This document shows positions 52,161-60,833 of a stretch of DNA of 64,000 nt, in pieces. This DNA comes from VAZQ01 sp963835165. Its GTDB lineage: Bacteria > Pseudomonadota > Alphaproteobacteria > Rhizobiales > Xanthobacteraceae. The stretch is from positions 45,098 through 109,097 of the forward strand of contig CAWIGD010000054.1 of NCBI GenBank assembly GCA_963835165.1, read 5' to 3'. The translations under genes were made by a program, and so were the position numbers. Every line of letters starts with the position of its first letter. Position 1 is the stretch's first letter. The notes under the pieces are model-generated. The model saw only the letters and a program-made list of their open reading frames with translations, had not been told where the DNA came from and did no database searches.

Positions 52161-52874
52161 ATGGTTAGAGTCGCTGGAATTCGCGCTGCCGGCCGCCATG
52201 CATGGGCGGTTTTCGTATTGTGGCTGGCTGTAGGTGCTGCCGCTTACGCCGCCGGAGCGGACCGGCGCCAGAACGAGCCCGGTCAATTCGACTTCTATGT
52301 CCTGTCGCTATCCTGGTCGCCTTCGTTCTGCGAAGCGTCCGGCGAGCGTGGCACGCCTCCGCAGCAGCAATGCGGGGCGCGGCCCTATTCCTTCGTGGTC
52401 CACGGGCTGTGGCCGCAGTACGAGAACGGCTTTCCGGAATTCTGCCAGCGGCCGGCGCCGCGGCTGAATCGTAACATCGTCTCCTCCATGCTCGATCTGA
52501 TGCCCGCGCCGCGCCTGATCTTCAACGAATGGGACAAGCACGGCACCTGCTCGGGACTGAGCCCGAATGCCTATTTCGAAACCATTCGCAAGGCCCGCGC
52601 CGCCGTGAAGATTCCAGGGGCCTATATCGACCCCGGTGAGCCATTGACGGTGTCGCCCGACGAGGTCGAGGAGGCGTTCGTGAAGGCCAATCCCGGCCTC
52701 ACGCGTGACGGCATCGCCGTGACCTGCGACAGCCGGCGATTGGGCGAGGTGCGTATCTGCATGGGCAAGGACTTTGGCTTCCGTCCGTGTCCCGAGATCG
52801 ATACGCGTGTCTGCCGCCGCGACAAGGTCGTCATGCCGCCGGTGCGTGGTGGCAGTGCCACGCTCACGCGCTAG
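52161..52874 (+). CDS. Ribonuclease T2 family endoribonuclease
   Basis: The 237-residue exported protein has a signal peptide (about 1-31, AAYAAG) and both catalytic segments of RNase T2: CAS I FVVHGLWPQ with H81, and CAS II FNEWDKHGTCS with E123 and H127. Eight or more Cys residues allow the usual disulphides. It should cleave single-stranded RNA to 3' phosphates in the periplasm or outside the cell. ATG 52161 is preferred, with GGGGG upstream; ATG 52149 is possible. Its TAG stop begins a degenerate AGAGCA-type repeat. Confidence 0.92.
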   Translation: MVRVAGIRAAGRHAWAVFVLWLAVGAAAYAAGADRRQNEPGQFDFYVLSLSWSPSFCEASGERGTPPQQQCGARPYSFVVHGLWPQYENGFPEFCQRPAPRLNRNIVSSMLDLMPAPRLIFNEWDKHGTCSGLSPNAYFETIRKARAAVKIPGAYIDPGEPLTVSPDEVEEAFVKANPGLTRDGIAVTCDSRRLGEVRICMGKDFGFRPCPEIDTRVCRRDKVVMPPVRGGSATLTR

Positions 52875-52924
52875 AGCACGGCCTTCCGAAACCAGTACCC
52901 TGTTCTCGGAAGCAGATCAGGCGT
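52871..52924. repeat. Degenerate AGAGCATGATC-type intergenic palindrome
   Basis: The sequence opens CTAGAGCACGGCC, with CCGAAACCAG and GTTCTCGG as weak inner arms, and ends AGATCAGGC. It is related in layout to the copies at 21728 and 60834. The TAG within CTAG is the stop codon of the RNase T2 gene. Confidence 0.45.
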
Positions 52925-52986
52925 GTCGTTGTCGGCACTCGGCAGTCGCTTTGACAGCGGTGAATTTGCGTCCATGAATTGCGCCC

Positions 52987-53838
52987 ATGAATTATCGCCA
53001 CGCCTTTCACGCCGGCAACTTTGCCGATGTGGTCAAGCATGCGGTCCTGGTTCGCATTCTGGTGCACCTGCGCGCCAAGCCGGCGGCGTTCCGCGTCATC
53101 GACACCCATGCCGGCGCCGGCCGCTACGATCTCAACGGTCCGGAGGCGGCGCGCAGCCTCGAATGGCGCGAGGGCATTGAGCGGCTCGTCACCGCCTCGA
53201 TCGGAGAGCAGGCGCGTGGGCTGCTTGCGCCCTATCTCGACGCGATTGCCGCCTTCAACGGCCCCGGCGATCTCACCAGCTATCCCGGCTCGCCCGCGCT
53301 CGTGCGCGCGTTTCTGCGCCCGCAGGATCGCCTGCTCGCCTGCGAGCTCGAGCCGAACGCGGCGGTCGCGCTGGCGCGTTATCTGGCCGGCGACCGGCGC
53401 AGCAAGGCGCTGGCGATCGACGGCTGGACCGCGCTTCACGCCTATGTGCCGCCCAAGGAGCGTCGCGGCCTCGTGCTCATCGATCCGTCCTTCGAGGACG
53501 CCGGCGATTTCGCGCGCCTTGGCCAGGCGCTCGAAGCTGCGCAACGCAAATGGGCGAGCGGCACCTATCTGTTGTGGTATCCGATCAAGGAGCGGGTGGG
53601 GCCGGACGCGCTCGCGCGCCGCCTGCGGCGGAGCGGCATCGGAAAGGTTTTGCGCGCCGAACTCAGCCTGGGCGGGACGCGCGCCGACAATCGGCTCGGG
53701 GCTTGCGGGCTCGTCGTCGTCAATCCGCCGTGGACGCTCGCCGGCGAGCTTGCGATCCTGCTGCCGGAGCTTGCGGCGATCCTCTCGGGAGCTGGCGGCG
53801 GCGCCCACCGCGTCGATTGGGTGGCAAGCGAAAAGTAG
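52987..53838 (+). CDS. rlmJ: 23S rRNA (adenine(2030)-N(6))-methyltransferase RlmJ
   Basis: RlmJ methylates A2030 of 23S rRNA. The 283-residue product starts MNYRHAFHAGNFADVVKHAVL, the RlmJ hallmark. RVIDTHAGAGRYDL is the SAM-binding loop. The catalytic motif reads IDPSFED (D166-P-S-F169), whereas the family normally has DPPY or DPPF, so a Pro is replaced by Ser. A second VVNPPWTLAGE segment is intact. The change might weaken activity or be tolerated. The frame and length are normal. Confidence 0.9.
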   Translation: MNYRHAFHAGNFADVVKHAVLVRILVHLRAKPAAFRVIDTHAGAGRYDLNGPEAARSLEWREGIERLVTASIGEQARGLLAPYLDAIAAFNGPGDLTSYPGSPALVRAFLRPQDRLLACELEPNAAVALARYLAGDRRSKALAIDGWTALHAYVPPKERRGLVLIDPSFEDAGDFARLGQALEAAQRKWASGTYLLWYPIKERVGPDALARRLRRSGIGKVLRAELSLGGTRADNRLGACGLVVVNPPWTLAGELAILLPELAAILSGAGGGAHRVDWVASEK

Positions 53839-54030
53839 TTTCGCCACTTTTCCACAGCCCTGGATTAGCATATTTTCATGCCTGCTGGCTTTGACGTTCC
53901 GCCTCCTGTGGGGGCCGGCGGAGTGACGGAGGCCGTGAGGCCGCTGCTTTCCCCGTTCGCGAATGTCCGGCCGAGCCGCCGTGCCGTGGGGGTCGGCGGC
54001 CGAGCAACCACGGGGAAAGGGAGTTTCCCG
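53839..54030 (+). promoter_or_regulatory. Structured 5' leader of the cold-shock gene
   Basis: This GC-rich stretch of about 190 nt precedes the csp start. Just before the ATG it holds two consecutive hairpins. The first, CCGTGG (53984) with CCACGG (54008), encloses TCGG/CCGA. The second, GGGAAA (54013) with TTTCCC (54024), has the loop GGGAG. The ribosome site lies in that second loop, so it could be masked or exposed by folding, as in temperature-responsive csp leaders. Function is inferred from position only. Confidence 0.5.
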
Positions 54031-54246
54031 ATGGCCATGGCAGGTACCGTCAAATTCTTCAACGCCGAGCGCGGCTACGGCTTCATCAAGCCGGATGACG
54101 GGGGCCGCGACGTGTTCGTACATGTCACTGCCGTAGAGCGTGCCGGGCTCAAGTCGCTGGCCGAAGGACAGCGCATCTCCTTCGACGTCGAGCCCGACAA
54201 GAAGGGCAAGGGTCCGAAGGCCGTCAACCTCGTCATCACAGGTTGA
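54031..54246 (+). CDS. Cold-shock domain protein (CspA family)
   Basis: The 71-residue protein is a single cold-shock OB-fold: TVKFFNAERGYGFIKPDD with RNP1 (KGYGFI-like), and DVFVHVTAVERAG with RNP2. It binds single-stranded RNA or DNA and acts as an RNA chaperone. The ATG at 54031 follows GGGGAAAGGGAG. The long leader with hairpins around the ribosome site suggests post-transcriptional control. Which csp paralogue it is cannot be told from sequence. Confidence 0.94.
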   Translation: MAMAGTVKFFNAERGYGFIKPDDGGRDVFVHVTAVERAGLKSLAEGQRISFDVEPDKKGKGPKAVNLVITG

Positions 54247-54345
54247 TATCCCCGCGGGCAGTCTCCCCGGCGGCCGCGCGATCTGTCATGGTGTCGCCCG
54301 CCGCCACGGCTTCACGGCGGTCGCATCATCGGTCCGTACCATTCA

Positions 54346-54954
54346 ATGTTGACGCTCCGTCATTCCCCATCGTCACCCTTCGTTCGCAAGATCAGGATCG
54401 GCGCCAGCGTGCTCGGTCTCGACCATGAGATCCGGATCGAGCCTGCCGACACCATGAACCCCGGCGATAGCGTGCGGCAGCAGAATCCGCTCGGCAAGAT
54501 TCCGGCATTGGTGCTCGAAGACGGCACGGTGCTGTTCGATTCTCGCGTGATCCTGGAATATCTCGATCATCGCGCCGGCGGCGGCCGCATCATTCCGACC
54601 GCGGCGAGCGCACGTTTCGCCGCCCTGCGCCTGCAGGCGCTCGCCGACGGCATCATGGATGCGTCGGTCCTGCTGGTCTACGAGGGACGCTGGCGGCCGC
54701 CCGAGCGGCACGAACCGAAATGGGTCGATCTCCAGGCCGGCAAGGTCGCACGCGCGCTCTCGGCGCTCGAAGCCGCGCCGCCCGCGCTCACTGCGACGCC
54801 CGATGTGGGCCAGATCGCGCTCGCGTGTGCGCTGGGCTATCGCGACTTTCGCTTCCCCGGCACCTGGCGCACGGATCATCCGCGCTTGGTCGCGTGGCTC
54901 GACGAGTTCGCCCGCCGCGTGCCGGCCTTTGCCGCGACCAAGCCGCCGGGGTGA
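54346..54954 (+). CDS. Glutathione S-transferase family protein
   Basis: The 202-residue protein has the N-terminal thioredoxin-like GSH site: LRHSPSSPFVRKIRIGASVLGL with a Ser-rich active-site loop, NPLGKIPALVLEDG with the cis-Pro, and LFDSRVILEYLDH with the Glu/Asp-Ser pair. An all-helical C-terminal domain follows. The active-site residue appears to be Ser (SSPF), as in theta/zeta-like and beta-like bacterial GSTs. The substrate is unknown. It lies downstream of csp on the same strand. Confidence 0.9.
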   Translation: MLTLRHSPSSPFVRKIRIGASVLGLDHEIRIEPADTMNPGDSVRQQNPLGKIPALVLEDGTVLFDSRVILEYLDHRAGGGRIIPTAASARFAALRLQALADGIMDASVLLVYEGRWRPPERHEPKWVDLQAGKVARALSALEAAPPALTATPDVGQIALACALGYRDFRFPGTWRTDHPRLVAWLDEFARRVPAFAATKPPG

Positions 54955-54988
54955 GCGAACGCGGGCAAATGCAGCGAGCCGACTGGCA

Positions 54989-55022
54989 ACAAAAAAGCCC
55001 CGGATCGGAATCCGGGGCTTGA
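54989..55022 (-). terminator. Intrinsic terminator of the outer-membrane beta-barrel gene
   Basis: On the minus strand an 11-bp perfect stem, AAGCCCCGGAT with ATCCGGGGCTT and a 4-base loop (stem arms 54995-55005 and 55010-55020), is followed by a run of six T residues. It lies 22 nt past the stop of the gene at 55044. It is the clearest intrinsic terminator in the window. Confidence 0.9.
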
Positions 55023-55043
55023 TCGTGCGCCGTCGCAGCGTGA

Positions 55044-55697
55044 TCAGAACCGAACGTTGAGACCGCCGCGAAAGACGTTGGCGTCGTGAGATACATTGCC
55101 GTTGGCCGCGAGACCGCAATTGAAACCGCAATTGAAGTCGCCGAGGTCCACGTAAAGGTACTCCGCTTTGATGCTCACATTGCTCGCGATGCCGACCTCG
55201 AGACCGGCGCCGACGGTCCAGCCCGCATTGGTGGCGCTGCCGCCCGGGAACCCGGGCCTGGTCGCGTTGATGTCTCCGGCCGCAAGACCAGCGGTGATGT
55301 AAGGCAGGAACCGGTCGAAGGCGTAGCCGAGACGGCCGCGCACGGTGGCGAGCCACTTGTTGCGCGTCTCGCAACCGGCCGCGCACAGCACGTTCGTGGT
55401 GCCTTTGACGCCCGACCAGTCGATGTCGCCTTCGGCGCCGACCACGATCTGGCCAACCTGCCAGTTGTAACCGATGGTGCCGCCGATCAGGCCCCCGGAG
55501 ACATCGAACTTGGTGATCCCATCCCACTGGGAATTACCCCAGCCGCCGCCGCCATTGATGCCGATATAGAAGCCGGTCCAGTTGTAGATCGGATTGTAAG
55601 CCGGCCCGACCGGCTGATAGCGCGGCAGATCGGCAGCGCTGGCTGACGCACCCGCAAGCGCCATCAGGCCGAGCCACGCAACAAAGATACGCTTCAT
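55044..55697 (-). CDS. Outer-membrane beta-barrel protein (Omp25/Omp31-like)
   Basis: The 217-residue protein has a signal peptide (MKRIFVAWLGLMALAGASAS, then A). An eight-strand barrel pattern of alternating residues follows: NWTGFYIGINGGGGWGNSQWD, GGLIGGTIGYNWQ, WLATVRGRLGYAF, LEVGIASNVSIKAEYLYVDLG and the C-terminal GGLNVRF ending in Phe. It belongs to the Omp31/Omp25 porin-like family common in rhizobia. A GGAGGATAAGG site precedes the ATG at 55697. The AT-rich upstream region and strong terminator suggest an abundant, singly transcribed mRNA. Confidence 0.9.
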   Translation of the reverse strand: MKRIFVAWLGLMALAGASASAADLPRYQPVGPAYNPIYNWTGFYIGINGGGGWGNSQWDGITKFDVSGGLIGGTIGYNWQVGQIVVGAEGDIDWSGVKGTTNVLCAAGCETRNKWLATVRGRLGYAFDRFLPYITAGLAAGDINATRPGFPGGSATNAGWTVGAGLEVGIASNVSIKAEYLYVDLGDFNCGFNCGLAANGNVSHDANVFRGGLNVRF

Positions 55698-56030
55698 TAC
55701 CTTATCCTCCAATTCGTCCGTTGGCGCGAACAGTATTCCCAATTTCTGAGTAGTCTAGTGCAAGAAAGACACACTCAATATTGAAATATTTCTTCAAATT
55801 TAAACTTTAAAGATGCCATCGAATTGCCTGAGATAAGGTAAATATAACCTTAAATACGCTTTTACACGGTAAACAATTACTTAAGATGTGGGTGAATAGC
55901 AGCGGGCGTCGGCCCGAGCAGGATTCCCCGCGCCGAGGGTTCGATCTGCCGGGCAGCGGCAAGCGCGGCGCTCCGCCTCCGCACCGCGCACTGCAATGGA
56001 GCGTAGCGTCGGCGGACGCGGTGGAGACGG
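55698..56030. promoter_or_regulatory. AT-rich promoter region upstream of the outer-membrane protein gene
   Basis: In this 333-nt gap, bases of about 55740-55890 are far richer in A and T than the rest of the window. They contain the palindrome GAAATATTTC next to CAATATTG, and an inverted pair AAGGT/ACCTT seven bases apart (about 55836-55852). This probably holds the promoter and operators of the minus-strand outer-membrane gene. The part from about 55890 to 56030 returns to normal GC and leads into uvrC. I cannot assign exact -35 or -10 boxes. Confidence 0.55.
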
Positions 56031-58128
56031 GTGGCTCAGACTGTCTCGAGCCCTTACCTTCGCGACATGAACGGCACGAAAAACAACGACGTCGACCCGG
56101 CCACCGAACTTGTCGAGGAGGACGAGGACCAGGCACTACCCGAACAGGAACCTGCCATCGACCTCGCGGCCGGTGCGGGACCCCTTGCCGTTGGTCGTGC
56201 GGTCATCGCGCGTCACGCCAAGCTGGCGCCGTCCTCGCCCGGCGTCTATCGCATGATCGATGCCAAGGGCGACGTGCTCTATGTCGGCAAGGCGAAGAAC
56301 ATCCGCAAACGGATCATCGCCTATACCCGTCCCACCGGTTACGATTCTCGCATCGAGCGCATGATCGCCGCGACCGCCGCGCTCGAATTCGTCTCGACGG
56401 CGACCGAGACCGAAGCCCTCCTGCTGGAAGCCAATCTGATCAAACGGCTGCGGCCTCGCTTCAACGTGCTGCTGCGCGACGACAAATCATTTCCCTATAT
56501 CCTCATCACCGCCGATCATTGGGCGCCGCAGATTCTCAAGCACCGCGGCGCGCGCACCCGTGACGGCAATTACTACGGTCCGTTCGCCTCGGTCTGGGCG
56601 GTCAACCGCACCATCACCGCGCTGCAGCGCGCGTTCCTGCTGCGCTCCTGCTCCGATGGATTTTTCGAGAGCCGCACCCGGCCGTGCCTGCTTTACCAGA
56701 TCAAGAGGTGCTCCGGCCCCTGCACGCGCGAGATCGATTTCGCGGAATACGGCGAGCTCGTGCGCGAAGCCAACGCGTTCCTGTCGGGCAAGAGCCAGAC
56801 GGTGAAAGCGCTGCTGGCGACCGAAATGGAGAAAGCGTCCACCGCCCTCGACTTCGAGCGCGCCGCGATCTACCGCGACCGCCTCGCCGCTCTCTCCGCG
56901 GTGCAGTCGCATCAGGACATCAATCCGCGCGGGGTCGAGGAGGCGGACGTGTTCGCCGTCCATCAGGCCGGCGGCTTCAATTGCGTGCAGGTCTTTTTCT
57001 TCCGCACCGGTCAGAACTGGGGCAATCGCGCATATTTCCCCAGGGCCGACCGTTCGCTTGCGGCCGGTGAGGTGCTTGGGGCCTTTCTCGCCCAATTCTA
57101 CGACGACAAGCCGTGCCCGCGCTGCATCTTTGTCTCGCACGAGATCGAGGAGCGCGTGCTGCTCGCCGAAGCCTTGAGCACCAAGAGCGGTTACAAGGTC
57201 GAAGTGAGCGTGCCCCAGCGCGGCGAAAAAAAGGACCTCGTCGATCACGCGCTCGCCAATGCGCGTGACGCGCTGGCGAGGAAGCTCGCCGAGACCTCAT
57301 CCCAGCGCAAGCTCTTGGAGTTGCTCGCCGAGACCTTCAGCCTGCCGCGTGCGCCGCGGCGCATCGAGGTCTATGACAACAGTCACATCCAGGGAACCAA
57401 CGCGGTCGGCGCCATGATCGTTGCCGGGCCGGAGGGTTTCCAGAAAAACCAATATCGCAAGTTCAACATCCGCGCCGTCGATCTCACGCCCGGCGACGAT
57501 TTCGGCATGATGCGCGAGGTCTTGAGCCGGCGGTTCAAGCGGCTGATGAACGATGCCCCGCGGGACGTGCCTGTTGCGCCGTCTGCGCTTGCGGTGGCGG
57601 GCCAGATGCGCCCCGGCGCAGGACCTCGCGCCGGGGGACGCCGATGAGGGCGTGGACGCCGCGGAAGAGTCACCCTGGCCCGATCTCGTCGTCATCGATG
57701 GCGGACGGGGACAGCTCACGGCCGCGCAGGAGACGCTCGGTGCGCTCGGCATCACCGACATACCTCTGCTGGCGGTTGCCAAGGGGCCCGACCGTGATGC
57801 CGGGCTGGAGACCTTCTTCGTGCCGGGGCGAGCGCCATTCAAGCTCAAGCCCCGCGATCCGGTGCTCTATTTCGTGCAGCGGCTGCGCGACGAAGCGCAT
57901 CGCTTCGCCGTAGGCTCGCACCGCGTCCGGCGCCGGCGCGATATCCGCGAGGCCGGGCTGCAGGAAATCCCCGGCATCGGCCCCACGCGCAAACGCGCGC
58001 TGCTGCACCACTTCGGGACGCTCAAGGCGATCGAGCGCGCGGCGCTTTCCGATCTCGCCAAAGTTCCCGGGATCAGCGCGGAGACGGCGCGCAAGATCTA
58101 CGATTTCTTCCACGAGCGCGCGGGATGA
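56031..58128 (+). pseudogene. uvrC: Excinuclease ABC subunit C (UvrC), interrupted by a 1-base frameshift
   Basis: UvrC makes both incisions in nucleotide excision repair. The first part has the GIY-YIG nuclease domain (SSPGVYRMIDAKGDVLYVGKAKNIRKR), a Cys cluster (RPCLLYQIKRCSGPCTREID) and the RNase H-like domain start (RIEVYDNSHIQGTNAVG). That frame stops at 57647. The second frame resumes with WPDLVVIDGGRGQLTAAQ and ends with a helix-hairpin-helix (LQEIPGIGPTRKRALLHHFG). Removing one C from CCCC at 57611-57614 joins them (QMRPAQDLAPGDADEGVD). The start is probably GTG 56031 after GGAG, or ATG 56067. An indel error is likely. Confidence 0.88.
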
Positions 58129-58322
58129 ACGCGGGCAGGACCGCAGCGAAAGGACGGAACAGGCATGCGGCTCGCAAAAGCAGGATCACGTCATATTTAT
58201 GTATGGAATGAGTGTTGTATGTCACGGTCATGCCTGCGCGCCAGACATGACCGGCTCAGGCCGATGGGGACGGCGTGCGCATCCCGTTTGACGCGGACGG
58301 GGGAAGGGTATTCCTTCAATCC

Positions 58323-58931
58323 ATGAATATAGTTACGTCGAGACAACTTCCGGCGCGGCCCCTCGCGGTGCCGAACCTGCTCACCTATGCGCGCATCCTC
58401 GCGGTGCCGGTGGTGGTCGCCTGCCTCTATTGGCAGGACATTTTGCAGGGAGGGCTCTGGCTGCGCTGGGTGGCCTTGGTCATTTTCATCGGCGCGGGAG
58501 TGACCGACGTCCTCGACGGCTATTTCGCGCGCAAATGGGGCGAGCAGTCGGCCTTCGGCCGCATGCTCGATCCGATCGCGGACAAGCTCCTGGTCGCGTC
58601 CTGTCTGCTGATGCTGGCTGCCGACAGCACCATCCGCGGCTGGTCGCTGTGGGCGGCGATCGTCATTCTCTGTCGCGAAATCCTGGTCTCGGGCCTGCGC
58701 GAATATCTCGCCGAGCTGCGCGTGAGCGTCCCGGTGACACAGCTGGCTAAATGGAAGACCACGCTGCAACTCGTTGCCATCGGGTTCCTCATTGCGGGCA
58801 AGGCCGGCGACGCGGTCGTGCCGGTGGTGACGCCGATCGGGCTGACCCTGCTCTGGCTCTCGGCGTTACTGACGCTGTACACTGGCTGGGACTATTTTCG
58901 CGCCGGGGTGCGGCACCTGATCGAGGACTGA
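58323..58931 (+). CDS. pgsA: CDP-diacylglycerol--glycerol-3-phosphate 3-phosphatidyltransferase PgsA
   Basis: PgsA makes phosphatidylglycerol phosphate, the committed step to phosphatidylglycerol and cardiolipin. The 202-residue inner-membrane protein has the CDP-alcohol phosphotransferase motif DVLDGYFARKWGEQSAFGRM followed by LDPIADK, with all metal-binding Asp residues. Several hydrophobic helices and VPNLLTYARI at the N-terminus are typical of PgsA. The ATG at 58323 gives the usual start. moaD starts 3 nt after its stop. Confidence 0.93.
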   Translation: MNIVTSRQLPARPLAVPNLLTYARILAVPVVVACLYWQDILQGGLWLRWVALVIFIGAGVTDVLDGYFARKWGEQSAFGRMLDPIADKLLVASCLLMLAADSTIRGWSLWAAIVILCREILVSGLREYLAELRVSVPVTQLAKWKTTLQLVAIGFLIAGKAGDAVVPVVTPIGLTLLWLSALLTLYTGWDYFRAGVRHLIED

Positions 58932-58934
58932 GCC

Positions 58935-59186
58935 GTGAAGCTTCGCTATTTCGCCTGGGTGCGCGAGCGCATCGGCAAGCCGGAGGAGGAGATCGAGCCG
59001 CCCCCGGGGATTGCGACTGTCGCCGATCTCATGACCTGGCTCAGCCACCGCGGTGAGGAATACGCCTACGCGTTCGAAAACCCAAAGGTGATCCGCGCTG
59101 CGATCGACCGTGCTCATGTCCGGGCCGACACCACGATCTTGGGCGCACGCGAGGTCGCCTTCTTCCCGCCGATGACGGGAGGCTAG
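58935..59186 (+). CDS. moaD: Molybdopterin synthase small subunit MoaD
   Basis: MoaD is the ubiquitin-like sulfur carrier of molybdopterin synthase. The 83-residue protein has the beta-grasp sequence MKLRYFAWVRERIG and ends PPMTGG, with the C-terminal Gly-Gly that is thiocarboxylated. The start is GTG at 58935, 3 nt after pgsA; moaE starts 4 nt after its stop. The order pgsA-moaD-moaE is seen in other alphaproteobacteria. Confidence 0.93.
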   Translation: MKLRYFAWVRERIGKPEEEIEPPPGIATVADLMTWLSHRGEEYAYAFENPKVIRAAIDRAHVRADTTILGAREVAFFPPMTGG

Positions 59187-59190
59187 TGCG

Positions 59191-59676
59191 GTGGCCGCCA
59201 CCGTCCGTCTGCAGCGCGAGCGCTTCGATGCCGCGGTCGAGGCGGCAATACTCACGCGCGGCCGCGCGGATGTCGGCGCGGTCGTCACCTTCACCGGCAT
59301 CTGCCGTGGCGATGAAGCGGGTGCGCCGCTCGTCGCCATGACGCTCGAGCACTATCCCGGAATGGCCGAGGCCGAAATCGCGCGCCACGCCGAAGCAGCC
59401 GAGCAGCGCTGGCCGCTGCTCGGAGTCACCATCGTGCACCGGTACGGGCGACTCGAGCCGGGCGAGGACATCGTCCTCGTCGTCACCGCTGCGGCACACC
59501 GGCAGGAGGCCTTTGCCGCCGCCGAGTTCCTGATGGATTTTCTCAAGACCCGCGCGCCGTTCTGGAAGGAAGTCGAATATGCCGGTGGGAAAGACTGGGT
59601 CGACGCCAAGCAGTCCGATGACGCGCTCGCCGATCGTTGGACGGGTCCGGGCGGCGGCCGCGAGGCGGCGGAGTGA
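59191..59676 (+). CDS. moaE: Molybdopterin synthase catalytic subunit MoaE
   Basis: MoaE converts precursor Z (cPMP) to molybdopterin using sulfur from MoaD. The 161-residue product has GAVVTFTGICRGD, LEHYPGMAEAEIARHAEAA, IVHRYGRLEPGEDIVLVV and the catalytic FLKTRAPFWKEVEY with its conserved lysines. The start is a GTG at 59191. It forms an operon with pgsA and moaD. Confidence 0.94.
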   Translation: MAATVRLQRERFDAAVEAAILTRGRADVGAVVTFTGICRGDEAGAPLVAMTLEHYPGMAEAEIARHAEAAEQRWPLLGVTIVHRYGRLEPGEDIVLVVTAAAHRQEAFAAAEFLMDFLKTRAPFWKEVEYAGGKDWVDAKQSDDALADRWTGPGGGREAAE

Positions 59677-59767
59677 ACCGGCAATCGGACTAGCGCCCCT
59701 CGGGCCGTTCTGACCTCCGGCGTGAGGCGCGGCTGACGGACGGCCGGGCCAAAATGGAGACGGACTC

Positions 59768-60724
59768 ATGATCCGCATGCTCGCTTTCGCAGCGCTGGCG
59801 CTGGCGTTGGGGCTCCCGCCAGCGGTGCGCGCGGCGGAGATGACGTTCTATCAGCTTCCGGCCGGCGCTTACCCCCACGACGTTGCCCCGGCACCGGATG
59901 GTACCGTCTGGATCAGCGGCCAGCGGCAGGGATTTGCCGGCCGCTTCGATCCGAAGACCGGTCATCTCGAAAAGATCGCACTCGGGCCGGGCGCGGCACC
60001 CCATGGCGTTATCGTCGGGCCGGACGGCAATGCTTGGCTGACGGAGGGCGGGCAGAACGCCATCGCGCGGGTCGATGCCAAGACCAAAGAGGTCAGGCTG
60101 TTCCCGCTGCCCAAGGAGTTTCCCAACGCCAATCTCAATACGCTCGTGTTCGATAACAAAGGCACGGTCTGGTACACCGGTCAGAACGGCGTTTACGGCC
60201 GGGTCGACCCCAAGACTGGAAAGGTGGACGCGTGGGCGTCGCCGAAGGGCCGCGGCACCTACGGCATCACCTCAACCCCGACAGGTGACATCTGGTACGC
60301 CTCGCTCGCGGGCGATCACATTGCCCGCGTCGATACCGCTTCGGGCGAGGCCACCGTCGTCGATCCCCCGCGCAAGGGCGTTGGCCCGCGTCGCATCTGG
60401 TCGGATTCCAAAGGCCTGTTGTGGGTGAGTTTCTGGCATGGCGGCGCGATCGGCCGCTACGATCCCGCGGCGAAGACCTGGACCACGTATCCCATGCCGC
60501 AAAGCAAGTCCGGCACCTACTCGATCTATGTCGACGACAAGGATCGGGTCTGGGCGACCGATTGGATGGCCAATGCCATCCAGCGCTTCGATCCCAGGAC
60601 CGAGGCCTACGAGACCTTCCCGAGCGACAAGAAGAGCGCGAACGTGCGCCAGATGCTCGGCCGGCCGGGCGAGGCGTGGGGCGGAGAGTCGGGTACGGAC
60701 CGGCTGGTGGTGATCCGGGATTGA
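59768..60724 (+). CDS. Exported Vgb-like (streptogramin lyase family) beta-propeller protein
   Basis: The 318-residue protein has a signal peptide (about 1-22, AVRAA). About six repeated blades follow, of the form PDGTVWISGQ, PDGNAWLTEGGQNAIARVD, NKGTVWYTGQNGVYGRVDPK, PTGDIWYASLAGDHIARVD and DKDRVWATDWMANAIQRFD. This is the virginiamycin B lyase fold. True Vgb opens streptogramin B rings. Most environmental homologues have unknown substrates, and I could not match its catalytic His/Glu set with confidence, so only the family is assigned. Confidence 0.85.
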   Translation: MIRMLAFAALALALGLPPAVRAAEMTFYQLPAGAYPHDVAPAPDGTVWISGQRQGFAGRFDPKTGHLEKIALGPGAAPHGVIVGPDGNAWLTEGGQNAIARVDAKTKEVRLFPLPKEFPNANLNTLVFDNKGTVWYTGQNGVYGRVDPKTGKVDAWASPKGRGTYGITSTPTGDIWYASLAGDHIARVDTASGEATVVDPPRKGVGPRRIWSDSKGLLWVSFWHGGAIGRYDPAAKTWTTYPMPQSKSGTYSIYVDDKDRVWATDWMANAIQRFDPRTEAYETFPSDKKSANVRQMLGRPGEAWGGESGTDRLVVIRD

Positions 60725-60833
60725 ATGCGATCCGGGCGGCCGCGCCCGTATCTCGCCAACCTCGGCGGCCGTCGGCTCGAGCGACATCGCTCTGCGTCAA
60801 TCGGGGGGTCGCCGCATCAGACAAGCATTGCCT

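Noticed and set aside
58129..58322. Small RNA or riboswitch between uvrC and pgsA, with CGGTCATG/CATGACCG arms
   Set aside because: A single 8-bp stem with a long loop and no terminator is too weak to support an RNA gene.
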